Shown here piece after piece: positions 26,838-39,050 of a DNA stretch of 64,000 bases. The notes under the pieces were generated by a model. It was not told the DNA's origin. It saw only the letters and a list, made by a program, of their open reading frames with translations, and did no database searches. The stretch is from G963663775 sp963663775 (GTDB taxonomy: Bacteria > Bacillota > Clostridia > Oscillospirales > Butyricicoccaceae). The stretch's first letter is position 1, and every line of letters begins with the position of its first letter. The stretch is from positions 682,001 to 746,000 of the forward strand of contig OY760624.1 of assembly GCA_963663775.1 (NCBI GenBank), read 5' to 3'. The position numbers and the translations under genes were made by a program.

Positions 26838-26867
26838 TTGTGCGCAATTGGTGCTTTGTGATATAAT
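26838..26867 (+). promoter_or_regulatory. Promoter of the rodA-like gene
   Basis: TTGTGC (26838-26843), 18 bases, TATAAT (26862-26867). The leader to the TTG start would be only about 20 bases. Confidence 0.55.
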
Positions 26868-26895
26868 ATAGTACATATTGAAAGGATGTGACCAC

Positions 26896-28008
26896 TTGCG
26901 ACTGTTTTCTGCGGTTGGACACTATTTAAAGCACACCGACCTCTATTTATTGCTGCTTGCATGCACCTGCTCCTGCTATGGTCTTGTGCTGATTCACAGT
27001 GCCACCTTGTCGGCAGATACCAATCGATACCTCTATGTGCAGACTGCTGCACTTGTGATTGGACTGCTGTTTTTTGTTTGTATTTCGCTGTTTGACTTTG
27101 AAACCATCACGCCGCTCTGGCCGTGGATTTTAGGCGCAAATGTCATTTTTCAGTGTCTGTTGATTCCCTTTGGCAAAAACGTTGGCGGCAACAGCAGCTG
27201 GATTGCACTGGGACCCATCACCATTCAGCCTGCAGAATTGGGCAAGCTGCTGTTTATTTTCACCTTTGCGGCGCACATCACGATGGTGTCCGAGCAAATC
27301 AACCATTGGAAGACGCTCCTTTCGCTTGCACTGCACACTTTACTGCTGATGGGCGTGATTATGGTCACCTCTTCGGATATGGGCATGGCACTGGCGTATT
27401 TGGCGATTTGTGTGATTATGCTGTTTGCCGCCGGGCTGAGCCTCAAATGCTTTGCCAGCGGAGGGATTCTTGCCATCGCCGGCATCCCGTTCATCTGGCA
27501 TTTCATTCAAGATTACCAAAAACAGCGCATTCTTGTGCTGTTTGACCCCTCCATCAACACCGATATTTCCTTCCAGACCACCCAGAGCAAAATTGCAATT
27601 GGTGCCGGAGAGATGTATGGGCAAGGCTATATGCAGGGCAATATCACGCAGTATGGGCAGCTACCTGCCAAGCGCACCGATTTGATTTTCTCTGTAGCAG
27701 GGGAAGAGCTTGGCTTCATTGGCTGCGCTGCGATTATTATTTTGCTGTGTTTATTGATTCTGCGGCTATTTTATGTATCCTATCGTGCAAATGATTCTTT
27801 TTCCACGCTACTGGTTATCGGTATCGCTGGTATGTTCATGTTCCAAACCTTTGAGAACATTTTTATGTGCATCGGACTGTTCCCTGTCATGGGATTGACG
27901 CTTCCTTTTTTCAGTTATGGCGGCTCTTCCGTGGTCACGATGTACACTGCCATTGGCATTGCCGCTGGCGTGCGCATGCGTGTGAAACCCAGTTGGCTGA
28001 AACGATAG
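26896..28008 (+). CDS. rodA: SEDS-family peptidoglycan polymerase (RodA/FtsW/SpoVE)
   Basis: 370 residues, about ten membrane helices. The ending GLFPVMGLTLPFFSYGGSSV is the SEDS signature; TELF-type loop residues and RTDLIFSVAGEELGF match the family. SEDS proteins polymerise glycan strands with a class B PBP partner. RodA, FtsW and SpoVE cannot be told apart with certainty; rodA is a best guess. The start is TTG 26896 with AAAGGA 9 bases upstream; a TTG at 26878 lies too near the promoter. Confidence 0.85.
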   Translation: MRLFSAVGHYLKHTDLYLLLLACTCSCYGLVLIHSATLSADTNRYLYVQTAALVIGLLFFVCISLFDFETITPLWPWILGANVIFQCLLIPFGKNVGGNSSWIALGPITIQPAELGKLLFIFTFAAHITMVSEQINHWKTLLSLALHTLLLMGVIMVTSSDMGMALAYLAICVIMLFAAGLSLKCFASGGILAIAGIPFIWHFIQDYQKQRILVLFDPSINTDISFQTTQSKIAIGAGEMYGQGYMQGNITQYGQLPAKRTDLIFSVAGEELGFIGCAAIIILLCLLILRLFYVSYRANDSFSTLLVIGIAGMFMFQTFENIFMCIGLFPVMGLTLPFFSYGGSSVVTMYTAIGIAAGVRMRVKPSWLKR

Positions 28009-28030
28009 CTTCCGTTATCCAAACCCGCTT

Positions 28031-28054
28031 CCGCTCTTTCAAAGGAAAGAGCGG
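28031..28054 (+). terminator. Terminator of the rodA-like gene
   Basis: Perfect 10-bp stem CCGCTCTTTC / GAAAGAGCGG with a 4-base loop followed by six T residues. Confidence 0.9.
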
Positions 28055-28066
28055 TTTTTTATATAA

Positions 28067-28103
28067 AAAAAGAGGACAGATGCCGATACATCTGTCCTCT
28101 TTT
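28067..28103 (-). terminator. Terminator of the nrd operon
   Basis: 15-bp stem AAAAGAGGACAGATG / CATCTGTCCTCTTTT downstream of nrdG, with T residues following on the minus strand. Confidence 0.85.
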
Positions 28104-28115
28104 TCACTTGCTCGT

Positions 28116-28622
28116 TCAGCGGTATGGTTCGCTCCAAACCGCCGTCCCCTGCGCAAGGGACTTTGGCACATCTAAAACACGCTGATTGCTGCTGCCACGA
28201 AACCGCAGCGTCAAACTGCGCTGTGCTTCCTCATAGCGTCCGTCTACCAACAAATCGCACTGTGCGAGCAACTCATGCGCAGCCTGCCCAAGTGTCAGCA
28301 ATTCCTCAAACGTGTAGCCGGAATATGCCATGATATGCTTGCCGTGCTTGTGCAGTGCCTGCGCCAACGCCGCAAGCGGGGCGGCTTGTGCAAACGGTTC
28401 TCCGCCAGAAAAGGTGACACCCGAGAGCATGGGATTTTGCAGAATATCTGCCAGTAGGGTTTGCACCGCAACCTCTTGCCCTCCCGCAAAATCATGCGTT
28501 TGGGGATTGTGGCACCCTGGGCACTGGTGCGGACAGCCTTGGGTAAAAATCGTATACCGAATCCCTGGACCATCCACAATCGACTCGCCCACTGTGCCGG
28601 AAATCCGTAGTGTTTCGTTCAT
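28116..28622 (-). CDS. nrdG: Anaerobic ribonucleotide reductase activating protein (radical SAM)
   Basis: 168 residues with the iron-sulfur motif CPHQCPGC (C-x3-C-x2-C) and GGEPF-type S-adenosylmethionine motif (SGGEPFAQ). It makes the glycyl radical on the reductase. It directly abuts the small glycyl-radical-like gene, whose TAA stop touches its ATG, and nrdD is two genes upstream. Confidence 0.96.
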   Translation of the reverse strand: MNETLRISGTVGESIVDGPGIRYTIFTQGCPHQCPGCHNPQTHDFAGGQEVAVQTLLADILQNPMLSGVTFSGGEPFAQAAPLAALAQALHKHGKHIMAYSGYTFEELLTLGQAAHELLAQCDLLVDGRYEEAQRSLTLRFRGSSNQRVLDVPKSLAQGTAVWSEPYR

Positions 28623-28856
28623 TTATGCGCTGCGGCTTTCATCTTGCGCATGCTGCTTCTGCACCGGTGCTTGCATGACGCCGCTGTGTGCATCATGCTT
28701 GACACGGTCATGCTCTTCTGCACGCTTTGCATTGTTAAAGCGGTCCAAGGTGCCTACCAAATAGCCTGTGATACGGCGAATACGCTCAAATCCAACGCCT
28801 TCCCCTATCATCAGTTCGCTTCTGTCAATCTTGGTTACGTTATCCAGTTCCTTCAT
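28623..28856 (-). CDS. Small NrdD-like protein with a glycyl-radical-type motif
   Basis: 77 residues. RIRRITGYLVGTLDRFNNAK, followed by RAEEHDRVKH, aligns with the C-terminal end of ordinary NrdD proteins (RVCGYLG...FN.GK..E...RVKH), where the glycine in the GY pair carries the radical. It lies between nrdD and nrdG. It may be a separate glycyl-radical subunit, a repair part for NrdD (as GrcA/YfiD is for pyruvate formate-lyase), or a relic. The last 20 residues are polar. Confidence 0.75.
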   Translation of the reverse strand: MKELDNVTKIDRSELMIGEGVGFERIRRITGYLVGTLDRFNNAKRAEEHDRVKHDAHSGVMQAPVQKQHAQDESRSA

Positions 28857-28903
28857 ATTGCTCTCTTCCTTTCCGTCATCGGTGTTTTCTGTGTTCTAAC
28901 ACA

Positions 28904-31240
28904 TCAATCCTCTGTAGGCAGCTGCTCCAACTGATTCGGCTGTCGCTCCTGCTCTTCGTTCATGTCACCATAATAGCCAATGCTTTCGCTGTTTAAATGA
29001 CGGCGTACGCCGATTTTTCGTAGCACTTCCAAGCTCACACCTTCCCCTTCACGCCGCCCGCAGCGGGGGCAAGTGTCGCCAATAATACCTGTATAGCCGC
29101 AAATCGGGTCACGGTCAATCGGGTGATTGATAGCGCCATATCCAATGCCAGCTTCCTTCATGCAGCGCACCACCGCCTCAAATGCCTCTAGATTCTGCGA
29201 GGGGTCGCCGTCCAACTCAATATAGCTAATATGTCCGCCGTTGGTCAATGCGTGATACGGTGCTTCTCTCTGTATCTTTTGAAAGGCGGAGATGGAATGA
29301 TATACCGGAACATGGAATGAATTGGTATAATAATCACGCTCTGTCACGCCCTCGATGGCACCATATTTTTCACGATCCATTTTGACAAAGCGACCTGCCA
29401 AGCCCTCCGCAGGTGTTCCAATCAAGGAAAAATTCAGTCCATACGCCTGCGAAGCCGCATCCGTGCGTGCACGCATATGTCCGATAATTTCCAGCCCTAA
29501 ATTTTGTGCTTCTTCACTCTCGCCATGATGCACCCCGATGAGTGCTTTCAGGCATTCCGCCAAACCAATGAATCCTATGGTCAGCGTGCCATGCTTGAGC
29601 ACCTCGCCCACGGTATCCTCTGCCTGCAGATGCTCTGAATCTATCCAAATCCCTTCTCCCATTAAGAAGGGATAATTTCGCACCTTTTTGCGGCTTTGAA
29701 TTGCAAAGCGTGCCAACAGCTGTTCGGTCACCAAATCAATTTTTCGGTCTAAATCTTCAAAAAAGAAATCCAAATCCCCATGTGCTCGAATGCCGATGCG
29801 GGGCAAATTGATGGAGGTAAAGCTCAAATTACCACGACCATTAACGATTTCTCGAGATTTATCATATACATTCCCAATAACACGTGTACGGCAACCCATA
29901 TAGGAGGTCTCGGTTTCGGGATGCCCTGGTTTGTAATACTGCAAATTAAACGGTGCGTCAATAAAGGAAAAATTGGGGAACATTCTTTTTGCACTGACTT
30001 CGCACGCCAGATGAAACAAGTCATAATTCGGGTCTTCCTTTTCAAAGTTCACACCTGTCTTAACCTTGAAAATATGAATGGGGAAAATCGATGTTTCGCC
30101 ATTGCCCAAACCGGCTTTGGTGGCAAGCAAAATCTTTTCAATCACCAATCGACCTTCCGGTGACGTATCCGTTCCATAGTTGATAGACGAAAACGGAATT
30201 TGCGCACCGGCTCTGGAATGCATCGTATTCAAGTTGTGCACCAATGCCTCCATCGCTTGATATGTGGCTTTTTGTGTTTCCTTCTTCGCATATTTCTGTG
30301 CAAATTTCACGCATTTTTCTGCGATTTCTGCCCCAAACTGTGCCGTAACCGCTTGCTGCATTGCATCATCATATCCGTTGTCCGCCGCAAGCACAGCCCA
30401 CTTGTTGGCTTCTGCTTCCACCTGCATGCTCAGCTTTTTCGCAATCTCTTCGGCATCTTCTCGGTCAGCATATACTTCAATCGCTTTGCTCAAGTTTTGC
30501 TGGTACAGCTTTCGATAGGTTTTTTTAACACCTGGTGCCATGGCATATTCAAAATTGGGTACACTCTGTCCGCCATGCTGGTCATTTTGATTGGACTGTA
30601 TGGCGATGCATGCCAATGCAGAGTAGGAGCGAATATCATTTGGTTCCCGTAAAAAGCCATGCCCCGTGGAAAATCCATTGTGAAATAGCTTCAGCAAATC
30701 GATTTGACAGCAGGTTGTTGTTAGGGTGAGAAAATCCAAATCATGAATATGAATATCGCCTTCCCGATGTGCACCGGAATGCTTCGGGTCCAAAATAAAC
30801 ATCTCGTAAAATTGCTTTGCACCCTCTGATCCATATTTCAGCATCGTGCCCATTGCCGTGTCGCCGTCGATATTGGCATTTTCACGCTTGATGTCATTTT
30901 CCAAAGACGATTGGAAGGTTAGGTCTTCATATACCTTCATCAGCCCTGTATTCATCTCACGAGCACGTGTGCGCGCATTGCGATACAAAATATATTTTTT
31001 AGCCGTGCGGGCATGTCCATTTTTAACCAGCACCTTTTCCACCATATCTTGTACATGTTCTACGGTAGGCGCAGTGTCGCTTTCTTGTTCCAACCAGGTC
31101 TGCACCTGCTGCGCCAGCTCACAGGCCATTTCATAATCCTGACCACCGGAAGCCTGTGCAGCTTTAAAAATGGCATTCGCAATTTTCTCCACATCAAAGT
31201 GCGTTTTTCTGCCATCTCGTTTGATGATTTCCTGTATCAT
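28904..31240 (-). CDS. nrdD: Anaerobic ribonucleoside-triphosphate reductase
   Basis: 778 residues. An N-terminal ATP-cone (about 1-90, IIKRDGRKTHFDVEKIANAI) precedes the class III catalytic barrel. Near the C-terminus are a zinc-type cysteine set (DPICGYTG then DTCPRCGR) and SIGYYGDMNEEQERQPNQ. The usual ending RVCGYLG...RVKH is not here but is found in the small gene downstream. It makes deoxynucleotides without oxygen. ATG 31240 has AAGGAG upstream; the TTG at 31267 is rejected. Confidence 0.95.
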   Translation of the reverse strand: MIQEIIKRDGRKTHFDVEKIANAIFKAAQASGGQDYEMACELAQQVQTWLEQESDTAPTVEHVQDMVEKVLVKNGHARTAKKYILYRNARTRAREMNTGLMKVYEDLTFQSSLENDIKRENANIDGDTAMGTMLKYGSEGAKQFYEMFILDPKHSGAHREGDIHIHDLDFLTLTTTCCQIDLLKLFHNGFSTGHGFLREPNDIRSYSALACIAIQSNQNDQHGGQSVPNFEYAMAPGVKKTYRKLYQQNLSKAIEVYADREDAEEIAKKLSMQVEAEANKWAVLAADNGYDDAMQQAVTAQFGAEIAEKCVKFAQKYAKKETQKATYQAMEALVHNLNTMHSRAGAQIPFSSINYGTDTSPEGRLVIEKILLATKAGLGNGETSIFPIHIFKVKTGVNFEKEDPNYDLFHLACEVSAKRMFPNFSFIDAPFNLQYYKPGHPETETSYMGCRTRVIGNVYDKSREIVNGRGNLSFTSINLPRIGIRAHGDLDFFFEDLDRKIDLVTEQLLARFAIQSRKKVRNYPFLMGEGIWIDSEHLQAEDTVGEVLKHGTLTIGFIGLAECLKALIGVHHGESEEAQNLGLEIIGHMRARTDAASQAYGLNFSLIGTPAEGLAGRFVKMDREKYGAIEGVTERDYYTNSFHVPVYHSISAFQKIQREAPYHALTNGGHISYIELDGDPSQNLEAFEAVVRCMKEAGIGYGAINHPIDRDPICGYTGIIGDTCPRCGRREGEGVSLEVLRKIGVRRHLNSESIGYYGDMNEEQERQPNQLEQLPTED

Positions 31241-31328
31241 TGATTCTGCTTCTCCTTCTACCGTCAACAGATATGCAATCTGAAATTTTATGGTTTTTAC
31301 AAAATAACGTGGTTGTATGATTCCTCCT

Positions 31329-31344
31329 ACACAATATGTTGTGT
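31329..31344. promoter_or_regulatory. NrdR box upstream of nrdD
   Basis: ACACAATATGTTGTGT closely matches the NrdR consensus ACACwATATATwGTGT. A weaker partner (10 of 16 matches) may lie at 31299-31314, about three helical turns away. NrdR represses ribonucleotide reductase genes when dATP is high. Confidence 0.8.
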
Positions 31345-31357
31345 AGGGTGCATTACT

Positions 31358-31386
31358 ATTGTACCCCCCGCCCTATGTATTGTCAA
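31358..31386 (-). promoter_or_regulatory. Promoter of the nrdD operon
   Basis: Minus strand TTGACA (31381-31386), 17-base spacer, TACAAT (31358-31363). The NrdR box begins about 14 bases downstream of the -10, where bound repressor would block the polymerase. Confidence 0.75.
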
Positions 31387-31649
31387 GCAAGGCTTCGTCT
31401 TTCCCGTATTTTTGTAACAATTGATAACCGCCGTTTCTGTCCATAAAATATTTTCTACTACACAGGCAAAAGCGTGCGATTTCACTATTTTAAACAGAGA
31501 AAATACACCTTATAAAATGTATAAAATTTGTGATACTGCAAATGCTTAATGTTACAGGATATTCTAATGAACCTGTCTGCAGAACAGCAAAGCTCGCTAT
31601 ATCGCTTTGCATCCCTTATGTTTTCCACCCGCTGAGAAAGGATTTCAAA

Positions 31650-31817
31650 ATGACGTCTTCATCCAAAAATGATTTCGCCCAAGATAAAGCTATCCATAAA
31701 AACACACCTGCGCCGTCTAAAACCCTTCCCAAGTCCGCCCCTAAGGACGATACCCCTGTAGATATTATCTTGACAACAGCTGAAATCATTGACTTTTCGG
31801 AAGGCGCAGATTCTTAA
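31650..31817 (+). CDS. Small hypothetical protein
   Basis: 55 residues from ATG 31650, with AAAGGA 7 bases upstream. Very polar: a Ser/Lys/Pro-rich first half, then DDTPVDIILTTAEIIDFSEG, which has a hydrophobic face. No membrane segment. The frame is open further upstream to 31530 but without a ribosome site. Unrecognised; could be a true small gene or chance. Confidence 0.4.
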   Translation: MTSSSKNDFAQDKAIHKNTPAPSKTLPKSAPKDDTPVDIILTTAEIIDFSEGADS

Positions 31818-31879
31818 CCACCCTTGATTTATCCTCATCGCAGAATATATCGAACATTCATACACGGATAAAACAATAA

Positions 31880-31921
31880 AAAGCACCGCATAACAAGCGT
31901 TTCGCCGTTATACTGTGCTTT
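31880..31921 (-). terminator. Terminator of the tRNA array
   Basis: 15-bp imperfect stem (AAAGCACCGCATAAC / GTTATACTGTGCTTT) with a 12-base loop, just after tRNA-Thr on the minus strand, followed by TTTATTGTTTT. Confidence 0.7.
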
Positions 31922-31927
31922 AAAATC

Positions 31928-32003
31928 TGGAGCTGCTGATCAGGATTGAACTGACGACCTCATCCTTACCAAGGATGTACTCTACCGACTGAGCTACAGC
32001 AGC
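31928..32003 (-). tRNA. tRNA-Thr (GGT)
   Basis: 76 bases with CCA encoded. Acceptor GCTGCTG / CAGCAGC, anticodon loop TTGGTAA (anticodon GGT). Confidence 0.93.
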
Positions 32004-32023
32004 AAATATGCAGTTTAAAAAAA

Positions 32024-32100
32024 TGGCGACCCGGATGGGGCTCGAACCCACGACCTCTAGCGTGACAGGCTAGCGCTCTAACCAACTGAGCTACCGGGCC
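32024..32100 (-). tRNA. tRNA-Asp (GTC)
   Basis: 77 bases with CCA. Acceptor GGCCCGG / CCGGGTC, anticodon loop CTGTCAC. Identical in sequence to the copy at 46230-46306. Confidence 0.95.
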
Positions 32101-32105
32101 ATATT

Positions 32106-32181
32106 TGGCAGGGGCAGAAGGAATCGAACCCTCGGCACGCGGTTTTGGAGACCGCTGCTCTACCAGCTGAGCTATACCCCT
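32106..32181 (-). tRNA. tRNA-Trp (CCA)
   Basis: 76 bases with terminal CCA. Acceptor AGGGGTA / TGCCCCT, anticodon loop CTCCAAA. Confidence 0.95.
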
Positions 32182-32269
32182 TCATAGCAATTGTATCATC
32201 TGTATTCGCATGCAAAAAAAACGCTGTCACTGGCTTTTCCGATACAAGACAATCTTTCTCGTTTGATTT

Positions 32270-32346
32270 TGGTGGGCCTTCAGGGACTTGAACCCGGGAC
32301 CGACCGGTTATGAGCCGGCTGCTCTAACCAACTGAGCTAAAGGCCC
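32270..32346 (-). tRNA. tRNA-Met (CAT), elongator or Ile2 type
   Basis: 77 bases with CCA. Acceptor GGGCCTT / AAGGCCC, anticodon loop CTCATAA. The first pair is G-C, so it is not initiator tRNA. A tRNA-Ile2 whose C34 is changed to lysidine has the same anticodon and cannot be excluded. Confidence 0.88.
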
Positions 32347-32368
32347 ATAAACATCTTTTTTGATAGAA

Positions 32369-32399
32369 AAATTGCCGCCACGCTTTGTAGCGGCAATTT
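32369..32399 (-). terminator. Hairpin between tRNA-Asn and tRNA-Met
   Basis: 10-bp perfect stem AAATTGCCGC / GCGGCAATTT, followed on the minus strand by TTTTC. Could be a partial terminator or processing signal in the tRNA array. Confidence 0.55.
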
Positions 32400-32404
32400 C
32401 GGTT

Positions 32405-32480
32405 TGGCTCCTCAAGTTGGACTCGAACCAACGACCCTGCGGTTAACAGCCGCATGCTCTACCAACTGAGCTATTGAGGA
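32405..32480 (-). tRNA. tRNA-Asn (GTT)
   Basis: 76 bases with CCA. Acceptor TCCTCAA / TTGAGGA, anticodon loop CTGTTAA. Confidence 0.95.
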
Positions 32481-32567
32481 ATGTCTATTTGCTTCTTCAT
32501 TTACAAAACATGTGCTCTGCACAGAACCTGCTCATCAAACAACCTGTCTTTTTGCAATATGAAGAAA

Positions 32568-32596
32568 AAAGAGACCGCTTATTATGCGATCTCTTT
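32568..32596 (-). terminator. Hairpin after 5S rRNA
   Basis: 11-bp stem AAAGAGACCGC / GCGATCTCTTT (one G-U pair) just after the 3' end of 5S, followed on the minus strand by six T residues. It should end much rRNA transcription here, so the five tRNAs beyond may depend on read-through or an unseen promoter. Confidence 0.75.
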
Positions 32597-32605
32597 CGTG
32601 TGCGC

Positions 32606-32714
<109 letters not shown>

Positions 32715-32799
32715 CTTTCTCTTCAATATCTCGCAAACTGCTTTGCTATGATACCATATATACAATCACTTTGTCAAGTGTTTGTTTCTTTTTTATTGC

Positions 32800-32874
32800 T
32801 GGTGACCCGTAGGAGAATCGAACTCCTGTTTGCGGCGTGAGAGGCCGCCGTCTTAACCGCTTGACCAACGGGCC
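32800..32874 (-). tRNA. tRNA-Glu (CTC)
   Basis: 75 bases with CCA. Acceptor GGCCCGT / ACGGGTC, anticodon loop CTCTCAC (anticodon CTC). Lies between 23S and 5S. Confidence 0.93.
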
Positions 32875-32909
32875 GTTCCTTCGCTGCTCTTTCCTTCTTG
32901 CAAAGGAAA

Positions 32910-32985
32910 TGGTGCACCATCGGGGACTCGAACCCAGGACCCACTGATTAAGAGTCAGTTGCTCTACCATCTGAGCTAATGGTGC
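32910..32985 (-). tRNA. tRNA-Lys (CTT)
   Basis: 76 bases with CCA. Acceptor GCACCAT / ATGGTGC, anticodon loop CTCTTAA. First gene after 23S in the direction of transcription. Confidence 0.94.
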
Positions 32986-32986
32986 A

Positions 32987-33020
32987 TTTACTTTTCTTAT
33001 CACGAATAAAGAAAAGTAAA
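32987..33020. repeat. Perfect hairpin between 23S and tRNA-Lys
   Basis: 12-bp inverted repeat TTTACTTTTCTT / AAGAAAAGTAAA with a 10-base loop, directly before the tRNA 5' end in the transcript. Likely an RNA-processing structure. Confidence 0.5.
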
Positions 33021-33104
33021 CAAAAGAAAACTGAATCTTCTCTATTCTCTTTTGTGCTTTCTCTCTCGCTCAAAATCCTGCTCTTTTAGAAGATGTTTTT
33101 TACA

Positions 33105-33123
33105 CCCTCAAAACTGAACAATA
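33105..33123. repeat. 3' half of the pre-23S processing stem
   Basis: CCCTCAAAACTGAACAATA is complementary (17 of 19) to 36270-36288 on the other side of 23S; pairing brings both ends of the precursor together for RNase III. Confidence 0.7.
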
Positions 33124-33168
33124 CATACTCGCAAAGCTTATTTTCGAGATTCAACCCAATATTCATTA

Positions 33169-36017
<2,849 letters not shown>

Positions 36018-36453
36018 AGCATTTCTGCTACTGTTTATTCTGTAAGACCTAACCACGGTCGCGGTTAGGAATTTTCAGCTTAAATTATTGAGTAAATCTC
36101 GGTAAAAGTATATTTCTATACTTGTTTTTTTTAGCTTATTGTAGTGATGTCTTGCGACATCATTTCCCAACAATTTTTGGAAAAACCATTTTATTTTTTT
36201 ATGCTTTATCTCATTCAAGGTAAAGCGGAATAACAAATTAGTTTCCTCTATTGTTGCTTTTGCTTTCGTTATTGTTCAGTTTTCAAGGTGCAATTTTTCT
36301 CTTTGCCCTTCGCAAATTTGACTAAGGTGTATGAAATGCTTCGCATTTCCCTTGCCACTTTCGCTTCGGTAAGAAAGTGAATTCCCTCGTCCCGTCCGTA
36401 GACAAAACTTAGGTTTTCTTTTGCATACTTTCCTTTTTTCCAAAAGAAAAGTA
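36018..36453. other. Spacer between tRNA-Ile and 23S
   Basis: Transcribed spacer. It holds the 5' half of the 23S processing stem (36270-36288), a small hairpin CCTAACC / GGTTAGG (36048-36069) near the 23S 5' end, a long hairpin beside tRNA-Ile (about 36423-36455), and AT-rich filler. No gene seen. Confidence 0.7.
36270..36288. repeat. 5' half of the pre-23S processing stem
   Basis: TATTGTTCAGTTTTCAAGG, complementary to 33105-33123 across the 23S gene. Confidence 0.7.
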
Positions 36454-36530
36454 TGGTGGGCTTGAGAGGACTCGAACCTCCGACCTCACGCTTATCAGGC
36501 GTGTGCTCTAACCACCTGAGCTACAAGCCC
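36454..36530 (-). tRNA. tRNA-Ile (GAT)
   Basis: 77 bases with CCA. Acceptor GGGCTTG / CAAGCCC, anticodon loop CTGATAA. In the 16S-23S spacer, after tRNA-Ala in the transcript. Confidence 0.95.
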
Positions 36531-36599
36531 ATGTCAGTTTCGGCGCGGTTTTCCGTTCTTCGCTTCCTTCCGCCCCTTTGTGCGCAATCTTTCGATTGC

Positions 36600-36675
36600 T
36601 GGTGGAGATGAGGAGAATCGAACTCCTGACCCCCTGCTTGCAAGGCAGGTGCTCTCCCAGCTGAGCTACACCCCC
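36600..36675 (-). tRNA. tRNA-Ala (TGC)
   Basis: 76 bases with CCA. Acceptor GGGGGTG / CATCTCC, anticodon loop CTTGCAA. First spacer tRNA after 16S. Confidence 0.95.
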
Positions 36676-36771
36676 GTGGTTCACACAGGATCGGAAACTT
36701 AGCGTTTCTCTCATTTCCAGTTTGAAGGTACAGTTTTTTGAGGTTTTTGCCACCCTTGCCAAGGCAAAGGT

Positions 36772-36797
36772 TTGCACCCTCTAAATTGAACAATGTA
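36772..36797. repeat. 3' half of the pre-16S processing stem
   Basis: The 26 bases at 36772-36797 are complementary to 38550-38575 at 24 of 26 positions, flanking 16S. Key block: AAATTGAACAATGTA. Confidence 0.75.
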
Positions 36798-36863
36798 TTA
36801 CTTTCAGTTTACCTGAACTCTGTTGACCTAGGATTCGTAAGAATTATTTCATCTTACAGGTCT

Positions 36864-38402
<1,539 letters not shown>

Positions 38403-38549
38403 TTGTATTAAATCAGCCAAAGCTGTTCTAATCGACTTTTAAAGTCTGACGTGTTGACGATTTGTTTTAAGCGGATTTTCGTCTTCCGCTTCGAATCTTT
38501 GAGTAAACTCAAAGAATTTCAGGGTTCATAAATGGTATGCTTAAAGCTT

Positions 38550-38575
38550 TACATTGTTCAATTTACAAGGTGCAA
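38550..38575. repeat. 5' half of the pre-16S processing stem
   Basis: Complementary to 36772-36797 (24 of 26 bases) across the 16S gene. Confidence 0.75.
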
Positions 38576-38797
38576 ATTTTCTTTGCTTTCAGCGAAATTT
38601 TGCACTGCGTGTCGAAATCCTTCGTGGATTTCGGCTAAAGTGCCTTCCGCTGATTTTGCTTGCCTTTTGCGCAATCAAATTGCCCAGCAGGTTCGCATTT
38701 TAACTTTGCGCAACATCCAGTGAATTTCACCAAACACCACTTGCCACAACCCGATTCCGTTTTACGTTTTTCGCAATCGCATCGGAGTAGCTTAATT

Positions 38798-38826
38798 ACT
38801 ATATCATGCAAACTCACATTTGTCAA
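38798..38826 (-). promoter_or_regulatory. rRNA promoter P2
   Basis: Minus strand TTGACA (38821-38826), 17 bases, TATAGT (38798-38803). Confidence 0.8.
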
Positions 38827-38892
38827 CAACTTTTTTAGTTTTTGAAAATCTTTATTTGCATGGTGCCAGTCCCTTGCGGAAGCAGCTAGATT

Positions 38893-38921
38893 AGAATACT
38901 ACACCCATCCCCCTTTGTCAA
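38893..38921 (-). promoter_or_regulatory. rRNA promoter P1
   Basis: Minus strand TTGACA (38916-38921), 17 bases, TATTCT (38893-38898), 95 bases upstream of P2. Confidence 0.7.
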
Positions 38922-39001
38922 TACCTTTTTTGATTTTTTCGACATAACTCTTCTGTTCTGCACATCCACCGTTCTACTCTTCTGTAATCTCCAAATAAAA
39001 A

Positions 39002-39036
39002 AGGAACAACGCAGACACAATCCCACGTTGTTTCCT
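39002..39036 (-). terminator. Terminator of addBA
   Basis: Stem AGGAACAACG / CGTTGTTTCCT (one bulge) after the addA stop, followed on the minus strand by six T residues. Confidence 0.65.
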
Positions 39037-39050
39037 CTTTTTTATCAACA

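Larger units (their letters stand above)
31241..31649. other. Gap between nrdD and a small plus-strand gene
   Basis: Holds the nrdD promoter and NrdR box in its left part. The right part (about 31390-31640) is AT-rich with no repeat, RNA gene or clear plus-strand promoter that I can recognise. Confidence 0.6.
38403..39050. other. Leader and promoter region of the rRNA operon
   Basis: Holds the 5' half of the 16S processing stem, two tandem promoters and, at its right end, the addA terminator. No coding gene is seen. Confidence 0.75.

Noticed and set aside
31928..32480. Regularly spaced similar blocks that look like a repeat array
   Set aside because: They are tRNA genes sharing the T-loop and D-loop sequences, not a CRISPR array.
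32746..33003. Minus-strand open frame of 85 codons
   Set aside because: It covers tRNA-Glu and tRNA-Lys; not coding.
36508..36793. Two minus-strand open frames of about 90 codons
   Set aside because: They run through the tRNA-Ala and tRNA-Ile region of the rRNA spacer.
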